A stretch of DNA of 64,000 bases from CAZCZZ01 sp964503335 (lineage in GTDB: Bacteria > Verrucomicrobiota > Kiritimatiellia > CAIVKH01), in contig CAZCZZ010000010.1 of NCBI GenBank assembly GCA_964503335.1, positions 1-64,000 of the forward strand, in the 5' to 3' direction. A program made the translations under genes and the position numbers. Shown piece after piece: positions 7,698 through 16,417 of the stretch. Every line of letters begins with the position of its first letter. Within the stretch, counting starts at the first letter, position 1. A model generated the notes under the pieces. That model did not search any database and was not told the origin of the DNA. It saw only the letters and a program-made list of their open reading frames with translations.

Positions 7698-8969
7698 ATG
7701 GGACGCATTAGGGGTGATGCCAAAAGGAAGCGTGGACGCAAGTTCGCCTGGCCACGGATCCGGACGGAGGTCCTTCCGTCTGGAAGAAAGAGTTTTAGGG
7801 TGGATGCCGGATTCCGTGTGCGGCTTGTCGGCGGCGTGAAGGAGAGATTTCGCGACGTGAGGCGTTGCGCCACTATCGAGGAAGCAGAGGCGGAGGCGGC
7901 GTCGCTGCGGGCAGAGCGAGGCGCGAGGCGGGTGGCGGAGCAGTTCGACCGCCAGAATAGGGCTGTTAGCCTCACGGGGTTATCTGATGCCCAACGAGCA
8001 GACGTTTTGGCCGCCTTGCGCGTTTTGGATGGCACGAAGGGGTCTCTTGAGGGTTCGGTTCGGTTCTGGAAGAAACATGCCGCTCCCGCGAACGCTAGGA
8101 CGTGCTCTGAAGTTCTCAACGAACTCCTGCAATCCGCTCGAATGGCAAATCGCCGTGAAAGGACGATTTCTGAGCTTGAAGGCAAGCTGGGTGCCTTCTG
8201 TGGTTCTTTTGGGAAGGAACAGGTCGCCAGCATCACAACCTCTGACATTTCGACGTGGCTGGACAAGCGAACCGGGGAATTGGCCCCGCGAAGTCGTGCA
8301 GCCTATCGCCAAAGCCTCAATCGATTCTTTTCATTCGCCGCCCGCCGAAATTACCGGGACGGAAACCCCGTGTTGGCCATCGAGAAGCCCACAATCGAAG
8401 CGCCGCCCCCCGAGGTGTTCACGCCGCGCGAAGTCATGCGATTACTTGTGGCTGCCCAGCGGACGGATGCCGCGATGATTCCCTATTATGCACTGGGGCT
8501 CTTCGCGGGCCTCCGCACGGAGAACGAATTGAGGGGCATGGACTGGCGACGGATCGATGTTGCTGCCCGAACGATCGAAGTGACTGCGGCAAGTGCAAAG
8601 AAGCGCAGGCAGCGCTATGTGGACATGGCGGACAATCTTCTTGAGTGGATTCTCCCGCACCGCCGGGAGTCCGGACCGATCCACTACAGCCGCTTGAAGC
8701 ACCGCGCGATCGTGGCGAAGGCGAGACTCATATGGACTCGCAACGTGATGAGGCACAGCTTCGCATCATATCACTTGGCAGCGCATAATGATGCGGCCAA
8801 GACAGCGCTTGCTCTCGGACACCCTCACGGTGTCGAAGTCCTATTCTCACACTACAGGAAGATGGTCCGGTCAGACGTGGCCGCAAAGTTCTGGAAGATC
8901 AGTCCGAAAGTGAAGAAGGCGCGGCAGGCCAAAGTGAAGGGCAAGATCCTGCAGTTGCGCACCGCATAA
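7698..8969 (+). CDS. Site-specific tyrosine recombinase (integrase)
   Basis: A 423-aa integrase that would catalyse insertion and excision of the element at the tRNA-Thr end. An N-terminal arm-binding and SAM-like core-binding region (about 1-245) precedes the catalytic domain. Visible catalytic elements are GLRTENELRGMDW (first Arg), NVMRHSFASYHLA (Arg-His box, with Asn where many members have His), LALGHPHG (second His) and the nucleophile in LFSHYRKM. The C-terminal tail is basic. Its place next to the tRNA fragment and its orientation into the element support the island reading. No excisionase lies beside it, but an HTH gene at 62401 could serve. Confidence 0.93.
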   Translation: MGRIRGDAKRKRGRKFAWPRIRTEVLPSGRKSFRVDAGFRVRLVGGVKERFRDVRRCATIEEAEAEAASLRAERGARRVAEQFDRQNRAVSLTGLSDAQRADVLAALRVLDGTKGSLEGSVRFWKKHAAPANARTCSEVLNELLQSARMANRRERTISELEGKLGAFCGSFGKEQVASITTSDISTWLDKRTGELAPRSRAAYRQSLNRFFSFAARRNYRDGNPVLAIEKPTIEAPPPEVFTPREVMRLLVAAQRTDAAMIPYYALGLFAGLRTENELRGMDWRRIDVAARTIEVTAASAKKRRQRYVDMADNLLEWILPHRRESGPIHYSRLKHRAIVAKARLIWTRNVMRHSFASYHLAAHNDAAKTALALGHPHGVEVLFSHYRKMVRSDVAAKFWKISPKVKKARQAKVKGKILQLRTA

Positions 8970-9206
8970 GCGGTCTCCCGTAGTGGGGGTATCAGCGCTC
9001 TGCTCGAGGATCTGTTGGATGTGCGGTGGGAGGTCCGCGAGCAGTTGGTTGGAAATAGTGTATAGGTTCTCAGTGCCTTTAGCATTGTCTGCTCCGGTGG
9101 AAGTGTATCTTTTCTGCCCTCACGCTCGCTTGCAACCTTCGCTCAAGCATTCTTGCCCATACTCATGATATCTTGCGCGAAGGCGCATGACAAACGGCAC
9201 ACGACG

Positions 9207-9722
9207 ATGAGGAATATGAGCAAAGGCGAGAAGCTGAACACGAAGTACGCTACGTCTGAGGATCGTCTTCGCGGGAAGCTGCCGTTTAAGCTCGTTTGGT
9301 GGGAAGAGCTGCGGGAACTGCTCCCTCCCTACGACCACAAAGGCAGGGGACGAGTCTATGACAGCGATCGTGACGTCTATGCGTTCTTAGCCATTCTTCG
9401 CACAATCTGGGACAACAAGCCGATGCGCAACGTGAGGGGTGGAAAGTATCCGACGGTGGGCACCCTGTACCGTACGCTTTACCGGTGGGCGAGCAGCAAC
9501 AACCTGCAGCGCGTTTGGCGGGCCTATCTCGACATGCTGAAGCCAGACCATCTCCGCGCCTGGGATGCTCGATTTAGGCGCGTCGAAGGGGCCAAGAGCG
9601 AATCACGCAAGAACCTCTACTGGGTGGTGGATATGCGTCGGATCTTGGCAATTGAACTTGCTGCAAAGACCCTGAAACCACGACTGCCGTGCCCGTACTG
9701 TGAGCTGACGGGACCGAAGTAG
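9207..9722 (+). CDS. IS402/DUF4096-like protein, solo transposase N-domain
   Basis: A 171-aa protein whose middle part resembles the N-terminal helical domain of IS5/IS402-type transposases (WEELRELLPP, then a basic GRGRVYD stretch, FLAILRTIWDNKP, TVGTLYRTLYRWA). The catalytic DDE domain is absent. Instead there is a short basic tail ending in CPYCELTG, a possible half zinc site. It could be a relic of an insertion sequence or a domesticated DNA-binding protein. I saw no flanking inverted repeats. The start is uncertain; Met codons at 9153, 9207 and 9216 are all in frame and none has a good ribosome binding site. Confidence 0.5.
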   Translation: MRNMSKGEKLNTKYATSEDRLRGKLPFKLVWWEELRELLPPYDHKGRGRVYDSDRDVYAFLAILRTIWDNKPMRNVRGGKYPTVGTLYRTLYRWASSNNLQRVWRAYLDMLKPDHLRAWDARFRRVEGAKSESRKNLYWVVDMRRILAIELAAKTLKPRLPCPYCELTGPK

Positions 9723-9831
9723 CCGCCGTCGCCTGCCAAACCTCCGCATTGCCCACCCTGAGCTGTTCAAACACCCTTGGAGTACCCATTTGGAACAAGT
9801 TTCATAACCCAAGGAGATTGAATGCATCGTA

Positions 9832-9849
9832 TTTGGAACGCGTTCCAAA
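9832..9849. promoter_or_regulatory. Perfect 18-bp palindrome, operator-like
   Basis: TTTGGAACGCGTTCCAAA is a perfect dyad located about 165 bases before the ADP-ribosylglycohydrolase gene. A degenerate relative (TTTGGAACAAGTTTC) lies about 40 bases upstream at 9789-9803. The 290-base gap around it holds no convincing gene. A dimeric repressor is the likely user; which one is unknown. Confidence 0.55.
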
Positions 9850-10012
9850 GACACGTAGTGACATCCTGTATCTGTGCGAAACGAGGGGAGGGGCTTCAGG
9901 TTTGCAGTCTGAGATCAGGCGGCAAAGACACCGACCGCGCCTCACGGACCCGTTCTGAAATGCGGGGATTTCGACATTGGCCATGAGGCTTGCAGTGTGG
10001 AGAATCCGACCC

Positions 10013-10921
10013 ATGGACATGTCGGATCGCTTTCGCGGATGCCTGCTCGGCTTGGCCTGTGGCGATGCCTTAGGCACGACGGTTGAATTCAAGCAGCGCG
10101 GATCGTTTCCTAAAGTTACATCAATGGTGGGCGGCGGGCCGTTCGGGCTGGAGCCCGGCCAATGGACGGATGACACCAGCATGGCCCTGTGCCTTGCCGA
10201 GAGCCTTGTCAGCTGTGGCGGATTCGACCCCGCAGACCAGATGCGGCGCTATGTCCAGTGGTGGAAGCAGGGGCACCTCAGCAGCACTGGGGCATGCTTT
10301 GACATCGGGGTGACGACGCGAACAGCGCTAGCGCGGTTCCAGAGTACCGGCGACCCGTTCGCCGGCTCCACGGACCCGCATTCGGCCGGCAACGGGTGCA
10401 TCATGCGTTTGGCACCGGTCCCCATGTACTTCCACGGGGATTGGACCAAGGCTGTTCAGTACTCGGGCGATAGCTCAAGAACGACTCACGGGGCGGTCGA
10501 GTGCGTTGAGGCCTCGCGGCTCTTCGGTTCCATGATCTTCAAGGCCCTGGCCGGCCAATCCAAGGAGGAGATCCTCTTCGGTGAGCACATTCCGCCCGGT
10601 GGCAAGGAATTAACATCACCCGCCATCCGGGAGATCGCGACTGGCGCGTACCGCGCGAAGACTGCCGAGAAGATTCAGGGTAGCGGCTATGTCGTCAGAT
10701 CGCTGGAGGCCGCCCTCTGGTGCTTCTATCGAACTCACGGCTATTCCGAGGCGGTCTTGACGGCCGTGAATCTGGGCGATGACGCGGACACAACCGGCGC
10801 CATCTGCGGACAGATTGCGGGGGCGTTCTACGGGGAAGCAAGCATACCGCAGTGCTGGCGGGATGAGACTGCGATGAAGGACGCGATTGTCGGTATGGCC
10901 AACGCATCAGGCAAAGATTGA
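10013..10921 (+). CDS. ADP-ribosylglycohydrolase (DraG family)
   Basis: A 302-aa enzyme of the ADP-ribosylglycohydrolase family, which removes ADP-ribose from proteins or nucleic acids using two metal ions. The start (RFRGCLLGLACGDALG), the first metal motif (GQWTDDTSMAL, near residue 50), GNGCIMRLAP and the C-terminal metal motif (NLGDDADTTGAICGQIAGA) are all present, so it should be active. The ATG at 10013 precedes the family start directly; an earlier Met at 9977 adds only unrelated residues. No ADP-ribosyltransferase partner is visible nearby. In a defence-rich element it may reverse toxin-type ADP-ribosylation, which is only an inference. Confidence 0.9.
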   Translation: MDMSDRFRGCLLGLACGDALGTTVEFKQRGSFPKVTSMVGGGPFGLEPGQWTDDTSMALCLAESLVSCGGFDPADQMRRYVQWWKQGHLSSTGACFDIGVTTRTALARFQSTGDPFAGSTDPHSAGNGCIMRLAPVPMYFHGDWTKAVQYSGDSSRTTHGAVECVEASRLFGSMIFKALAGQSKEEILFGEHIPPGGKELTSPAIREIATGAYRAKTAEKIQGSGYVVRSLEAALWCFYRTHGYSEAVLTAVNLGDDADTTGAICGQIAGAFYGEASIPQCWRDETAMKDAIVGMANASGKD

Positions 10922-11085
10922 TTGCCACCCAGCACATGCTCGTCCAGGTGCGGGCGTGTGTTGTGCCCCCCCCATTCTGTATGCCAATCTAATCATTACT
11001 CACGTCAAGTTTTAGGACTGATCGCAGCTTGCGCCCAGACGCCCCTCCCGATAGAAATCGACCAATACTCGATCGCCTCCAGACC

Positions 11086-12378
11086 ATGACCCGCGAACCC
11101 TTAGAATTAGCGTCCATCGTCCTCCATTTCGGTGCGAGCGAGCTGCGCATCTCGCCTGGGGCGCGGGTGAAGGCCGAGGAGGTGCTTCCGCGCGGCAAGC
11201 TCGTCCGTGTCTGGCCGCGGGGTCGTCTGTTGGAGCCTTGTGATGGCGATGCCGGTTACAGTGAAACAGCCGAGTGGGAGTTGCCGTTTGGCATGTATTG
11301 GGGCCGGGTCTTCGTAAATGTTCCACAGGATGTCATGGCGACGGTGGCCAGGTTCGCCAGCCACCAGTGGCATATGCTGGAATTCGCAAACAACCATCCG
11401 CCGTATCTTGACCTTATCCGGTCCAACCCGGTACTGGCATACGCCCTCGCATGCAGCGATGATCTCCGGCCCACAACGCCCGAGTCTGTCGCCAGGCGAG
11501 CGGCAGGGTATGCCGAACGCAAGCAGCGCGAGATTGCCCGCTTGCTGGGATTCCCAGCGACCGCGGCTACCGTCAGGATGCTCCAGCGAATGGCGCCGGA
11601 GGCCGTAAACCCATCCGTGCTGCGCATCGTCCAATCCTGCCTGCCGTTGCCTTGTAAACTAGCCAGATCAATCAGCCACATGCACGTCATCAACTCCGGG
11701 GTGGTGACCTTTCTCACTCGCGCCCGTCTCCAAGCGCTGATCACGCCAAAGCTGCTGGGGGAGTTGGCCGAATCCGCGGACGAGCTGGCAAAGGCACCCA
11801 CAGCAGACTTGGTCATGGACACCATGCGGATGGGCGAGGGGCTGGCGGAGTGGCGAGGCGTTCCACCATTTTGCTCACGAGCCCAAGTCCGGGAACTGCA
11901 CGAAATGACGCTGTTAAGGCACCTAGCCGAGCAGGAAAGGATAAGGCGCCGGATCGAGGAGCAGCGTGCGCGCGAGCGGCAGGCGGAGGACGCGAGGGCG
12001 CGTCAGGCGGTTGGGGGGGTGGCGACCAACGCTTATCTCCTGAACACCGTCTTCCCACCGCCTCCAGTTGCAGGGATCGACACCATTGTGCCCATCCTTT
12101 CCGCGGCGGACCTCAGGCTGGAGGGAATTACCCAGAAGAACTGCGTTTTCACCCGCGGGAACTACATACTCAGGGGTAGACTCTACGTGTACAGGGTGAT
12201 TTCACCCGAGCGTGCAACGCTGGCCATCGCATCCGATAACAGGGGCTTCTGGCGTGTGGCGGAGCTCCTGAAGAAGGCCAACGCCTCCGTCTCGGATAAG
12301 ACGCGCGAACACGTCCACGCATGGCTCGCGACGGCGCAGGTCGGAAAGCGGGCACGCTGGGACGAAACACTGTTCTAG
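11086..12378 (+). CDS. PcfJ-like domain protein
   Basis: A 430-aa protein of mostly unknown role. The last 110 residues resemble the PcfJ domain of mobile elements: AADLRLEGITQKNCV, an RGRLYVYRV strand, ERATLAIA and a closing NASVSDKTREHVHAWL. A charged, Arg/Glu-rich helix lies around 285-312. The N-terminal 270 residues are helical and unassigned. PcfJ was first named on a conjugative plasmid, and its biochemical role is not known. I chose the ATG at 11086; an in-frame TTG lies at 11029. It is separated from the defence locus by 303 bases. Confidence 0.55.
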   Translation: MTREPLELASIVLHFGASELRISPGARVKAEEVLPRGKLVRVWPRGRLLEPCDGDAGYSETAEWELPFGMYWGRVFVNVPQDVMATVARFASHQWHMLEFANNHPPYLDLIRSNPVLAYALACSDDLRPTTPESVARRAAGYAERKQREIARLLGFPATAATVRMLQRMAPEAVNPSVLRIVQSCLPLPCKLARSISHMHVINSGVVTFLTRARLQALITPKLLGELAESADELAKAPTADLVMDTMRMGEGLAEWRGVPPFCSRAQVRELHEMTLLRHLAEQERIRRRIEEQRARERQAEDARARQAVGGVATNAYLLNTVFPPPPVAGIDTIVPILSAADLRLEGITQKNCVFTRGNYILRGRLYVYRVISPERATLAIASDNRGFWRVAELLKKANASVSDKTREHVHAWLATAQVGKRARWDETLF

Positions 12379-12681
12379 GGTGATAACGAAGCTCCCAATT
12401 GTCGCGACTGCATGAGTACGTGAAGCAATGGAAACGGAGACCGAAGGAGCACGACTGAACCTTAAAAAAGTGAGTGGGCCGTTGTAGCAAAGCCCGCCAG
12501 GATCCAGTAAGGCTGGCAAGAGAGGTTCCGAATACGTGCCGAGTCACATTCTAGCATTGGCTCCTTGTCCGATCAGGCGCTGGCTGTAAGAATGCGCGAC
12601 ATTGTTGAGCAGCGGCGCGCGGGTTGTTTCTTTCAAAGGAGTGCCTGTCGCTGACATCTCCGAGATGTTACCAAATTGGCC
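12379..12681. other. Intergenic leader of the defence super-locus
   Basis: No convincing gene was found here. It likely holds the promoter for the long plus-strand gene run, and contains the dyad noted at 12654-12668. No clear -35/-10 pair can be named with confidence. Confidence 0.4.
12654..12668. promoter_or_regulatory. 15-bp dyad before the first defence gene
   Basis: ACATCTC-C-GAGATGT is a perfect 7+1+7 inverted repeat ending 13 bases before the ATG of the UvrD-type gene. Its position suits an operator that blocks transcription or translation of the whole downstream run. The function is inferred from position only. Confidence 0.45.
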
Positions 12682-15543
12682 ATGATATTGTCGCCAGCAC
12701 AAGAGGATGTGATCACACGCCGCGGCTGTCCGGTGCGAGTGGTCGCATGTGCCGGATCGGGGAAAACGGAATCAATCGCACGGCGAGCGGGGGAATTGAT
12801 CGCCGAGGGGGCTGCGCCTGATTCGATCATTGCCTTCACCTTCACGGAAAGAGCGGCTTCGGAGCTCAAGGAGCGCATCTACCGACACGTGGAAGCGCGA
12901 ATGGGGCGAGCTTTCCTAGGGCGACTCGGCCCCATGTACGTAGGCACTATTCATGGATATTGCTTCCGGTTGCTTCAAGACTGTGTTCCCCAATACGGAA
13001 ACTATGATGTCTTGGATGAGCACAGGCATATTGGTCTGCTTAGCCGCGAGTACCAGCGTCTCGGGTTGAGTAAGCTTGGCACCAAGCACTGGGAACCGGT
13101 GAGGGATTTCGCTCGCACGGTCGACGTTATAAGCAATGAACTGATCACTTCCTCAGCTCTGAATGGCACACCCATCGGCGAGTGCTATCAATCCTATGTC
13201 GAAATGCTTGAGCGCTATCGGTTCCTGACCTTCGGTCAACTGGTGGCAAAGGCTACCGAAGTGCTTAGCGATCCCGTTGTTTTCGCAAAGGCCCATGGTG
13301 CCCTACGACACCTGATCGTTGACGAGTACCAGGATATCAACCCAGCCCAGGAGCGTCTTATCGACTTGTTGGCTACTGCACCGGTACAGCTTTGTGTGGT
13401 CGGAGATGATGACCAGTCCATTTACCAATGGAGAGGGTCTGACGTTGCCAATATCCTGACGTTCGCGGACCGACATCTAGGGACACACACCGTCAAGCTT
13501 GAGACCAATCGTCGCAGTCGGCCTGCCATTATTGAGACCGCGAACAGGTTCGCGCAGTCTATTGCAGGGCGGCTGGATAAGTCCATGGAGCCGGCCCGTG
13601 CTACCGCCGATCCATGTGTTGTGCCTTGGCGTGCCGAAACAAATGAAAGCGAGGCAGCGCAGATTGCTGACACGATTCAGAAACTGCGCGCGCGAGGTTT
13701 CCGCTATCGCGACATGGCGATCCTATACCGTTCCGTAAAGACATCAGCGCCCTTGCTCGTGGCCGAGCTGGATCGGCTGGGGATTCCATACCAGTGCGGT
13801 GGGCGAACTGGACTCTTCCTGCAACCCGGAATCAACGCGATCGGAGAGGTGTTCGCCTGGTTTGTTGACGGGACCTGGAAGGATGCGCGGTTCGGGCCTC
13901 AGCGGGATGCAGACCTTGACCATATCGCCGGGGAATTGAATACGCATTTTGGGAACGGCTTGGGAATTCCAGAGCTGAAGAAGTACCTTCTGGACTGGCG
14001 AGGATTTCGTTTGCGGAGCAATCGGCCCGTCAGCTTGGTTGGCGACTACTACAAGCTGCTCCATTTCCTTGGTGCGAACACCATCGATGCCGATACGGCA
14101 GATGGCGCGGCGCGAATAGGTTCGTTGGCACGATTCTCGACGCTTCTTGCCGATTTTGAGCACGTCACTCGCCGCGGGCGCTATGTGCAGGAGGAATCGG
14201 GTGAGAAAGTGTTCCGCGGCGGCCAGGATCGAGGTAAGCCCTATTTCCAGCGACTTCACAACTATTTGCTGCATTACGCCCGGGATGCGTACGAGGACTT
14301 TGAGGGGGAGCAGAGCCTCGACATGGACGCGGTGGACATCCTCACAGTCCATCAGGCCAAGGGGCTCGAATGGCCCGTCGTCTTTCTCCCATCACTCACT
14401 AGCCAGCGATTCCCTTCAAAGTTTGCGGGTGCCAAACAGGACTGGCTGTTACCCGAAGCGGTGCTTCCCCCCTCAACACGACTGCGTTACGAAGGCGGAG
14501 AGGCGGAAGAACGTCGGCTGTTCTACGTTGCGATGACACGGGCGCGAGACGCGCTCTACGTCTCATGTTTCGAGCGCATGCAGAAGGCTGTGAAGCCGTC
14601 ACCCTATTTGGCCGAAGTGGCCGGCGGTGCTCAGAATATTCGACGATACGCGGAGTTACCGTTACCGCCATTACCAGATGCTTCCACTGCAAAAGAATCT
14701 CCGACACTCGAGATCAGCTTCTCGGACATTGCGACATACGAGGAGTGTGGTTACCGATACCGTCTTGCCCGGGCCTTCGGCTATGAACAGGAGCTTGCGA
14801 TTGAATTGGGCTACGGAAAGGCCATTCATCATGTGCTTCGCCAAGTGGCGGAATGCGCGTTGGCTAAAGGCAATCCTCCTTCTCTGGATGACGCGAAGGC
14901 CATTCTTGACGACGAGTTCTACCTTCCCTTCGCGGACAATCCGACATTCATCCGAATGTTCAAGGCTGCGGGTGGTGTCGTGCGCAGATACCTAACTGAC
15001 TATGCCGAGGATCTCCGCCGCGTATTCGCGATCGAACGGCCCTTCGAAGTCAACCTGCCTGATGGCATCCTGAAGGGAAAGGCGGACATCATTCTGGACA
15101 AGGAAAATGGTCGTCCCGACAGGCTATCCATCGTTGACTACAAGACCAGCAACGACCCTGCGCGCGATGCTCGCTATGCGCTCCAGCTCGCGGTCTATGC
15201 AGCCGCAGGACGGGGAGAGGGCTTAGACGTCGTCGCGGGATATCTGCACGACCTTGACGATGGCGCTCGCCAGAGTGTTGATGTCGGTGAAGCCGTGACC
15301 ACCAAAGCGGTTGAAGCGCTTGGTGTATCTGTCAAAAGGATCCGCAGCGGACAGTTCAAAGCGTGTTCTGACGCCACACTCTGCGACCGATGTGACTACA
15401 AGTATGTCTGTCGCCACAGTCGAGCTTCCGCCTCTCAAGAAACGTCGGACAGTGCGGATTTGAATCCAAAGGATCACGGCTTATCGGGAGTACAGGGAAA
15501 CGTTATCAAGCGGTTGCTGCGGAAGGACGGAGGGGCACCGTGA
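12682..15543 (+). CDS. UvrD-family helicase with C-terminal Cas4/AddB-type nuclease
   Basis: A 953-aa superfamily 1 DNA helicase-nuclease. Helicase motifs: Walker A ACAGSGKTESI near residue 24, motif II HLIVDEYQDINPAQ near 208, GDDDQSIYQWRGSD, the TVHQAKGLEWP motif and the FYVAMTRARDALYV motif. The C-terminal part carries a PD-(D/E)XK nuclease core (ADIILD, then SIVDYKTS near 800-820). Four cysteines are placed like the iron-sulphur cage of AddB and Cas4: one in YEECGYRYRL near 690, and CDRCDYKYVC near 903. It should unwind and degrade DNA ends. It is the first gene of the long run and overlaps the methylase gene at GTGA. The ATG at 12682 was preferred over a TTG two codons upstream. Confidence 0.92.
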   Translation: MILSPAQEDVITRRGCPVRVVACAGSGKTESIARRAGELIAEGAAPDSIIAFTFTERAASELKERIYRHVEARMGRAFLGRLGPMYVGTIHGYCFRLLQDCVPQYGNYDVLDEHRHIGLLSREYQRLGLSKLGTKHWEPVRDFARTVDVISNELITSSALNGTPIGECYQSYVEMLERYRFLTFGQLVAKATEVLSDPVVFAKAHGALRHLIVDEYQDINPAQERLIDLLATAPVQLCVVGDDDQSIYQWRGSDVANILTFADRHLGTHTVKLETNRRSRPAIIETANRFAQSIAGRLDKSMEPARATADPCVVPWRAETNESEAAQIADTIQKLRARGFRYRDMAILYRSVKTSAPLLVAELDRLGIPYQCGGRTGLFLQPGINAIGEVFAWFVDGTWKDARFGPQRDADLDHIAGELNTHFGNGLGIPELKKYLLDWRGFRLRSNRPVSLVGDYYKLLHFLGANTIDADTADGAARIGSLARFSTLLADFEHVTRRGRYVQEESGEKVFRGGQDRGKPYFQRLHNYLLHYARDAYEDFEGEQSLDMDAVDILTVHQAKGLEWPVVFLPSLTSQRFPSKFAGAKQDWLLPEAVLPPSTRLRYEGGEAEERRLFYVAMTRARDALYVSCFERMQKAVKPSPYLAEVAGGAQNIRRYAELPLPPLPDASTAKESPTLEISFSDIATYEECGYRYRLARAFGYEQELAIELGYGKAIHHVLRQVAECALAKGNPPSLDDAKAILDDEFYLPFADNPTFIRMFKAAGGVVRRYLTDYAEDLRRVFAIERPFEVNLPDGILKGKADIILDKENGRPDRLSIVDYKTSNDPARDARYALQLAVYAAAGRGEGLDVVAGYLHDLDDGARQSVDVGEAVTTKAVEALGVSVKRIRSGQFKACSDATLCDRCDYKYVCRHSRASASQETSDSADLNPKDHGLSGVQGNVIKRLLRKDGGAP

Positions 15544-16412
15544 GCACGCCATCCGATCGAAGCGAAGATTTGCAGAGCCCTCTTCGTTATCCAGGGGGAA
15601 AGAGGTTTCTCTGCCCCTACATCGAGGCGATCATCCGTCGCAACAAACTCAAGCCTAGACTGCTCGTCGAGCCATTCGCCGGTGGCGCAAGCGTTGCGTT
15701 GCATCTCCTTGGCTTGGGGTTGGTCGAAAAGATCGCATTGTACGATGCCGATCCAATGGTGGTCGGACTTTGGCAGACCGTGTTTCATGACGGCAAATGG
15801 CTCCGGAGGAAAGTACGGGGCGCGAAAATCACGCTGGATTTATGGGAACAACTGAAGGACGCACCGCTGGACGGCAATCGAAACAATGCCTGGAAATGCC
15901 TTTTTCTGAACCGGACAAGCTTTTCCGGAATTCTCTCGCAACAGGCTGGTCCCATTGGTGGAAAACTTCAGCAATCGGACTACAAGATCGACTGCCGCTT
16001 CTACCGTGACACAACCATCAAACGGTTGAAACGTTTGGCCGCGCACAAATACCTCGTAGAGGACATCGGTGTCGCCACCTGGCAGGCGACGCTCAAGAAA
16101 TTCGCCGTAAACAAAGGTACAGAAAAAAGCGATACGTTGATCTACCTTGATCCTCCATTTTATCACAAGGCGGATCGCCTCTACGGCCACTACTTCCTGT
16201 CTGGGCAGCACGAGGAGCTCATCAAGCGGCTTGCCAAGAGCCATCAACCATGGATTCTGAGTTACGACAACTGTACCGAGATTGTGAGTCTCTTCCGGAA
16301 GTACGGATTGCGTTACCGCTCCGTGCCTGTGAGCTATACCTCCAGCGTCGGATGCAAAAGAGAATCGAAGAAAGAGCTCGTTGCCAGTAACTTGTCACTA
16401 CCGAAAGCGTAA
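15540..16412 (+). CDS. D12-class N6-adenine DNA methyltransferase (Dam-like)
   Basis: A 290-aa Dam/D12 class methylase that would methylate adenine N6 in a specific DNA site using S-adenosylmethionine. Class motifs in order: LRYPGGKR near residue 13, VEPFAGGASVALHLL (SAM pocket) near 38, LNRTSFSGIL, and the catalytic DPPF within YLDPPFYHKADRLYG near 203. The GTG start overlaps the stop of the helicase gene, so translation is coupled. As the only modification gene of block A, it probably marks host DNA so that the nearby nucleases spare it. The target site cannot be told. Confidence 0.92.
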   Translation: MSTPSDRSEDLQSPLRYPGGKRFLCPYIEAIIRRNKLKPRLLVEPFAGGASVALHLLGLGLVEKIALYDADPMVVGLWQTVFHDGKWLRRKVRGAKITLDLWEQLKDAPLDGNRNNAWKCLFLNRTSFSGILSQQAGPIGGKLQQSDYKIDCRFYRDTTIKRLKRLAAHKYLVEDIGVATWQATLKKFAVNKGTEKSDTLIYLDPPFYHKADRLYGHYFLSGQHEELIKRLAKSHQPWILSYDNCTEIVSLFRKYGLRYRSVPVSYTSSVGCKRESKKELVASNLSLPKA

Positions 16413-16417
16413 CCATC

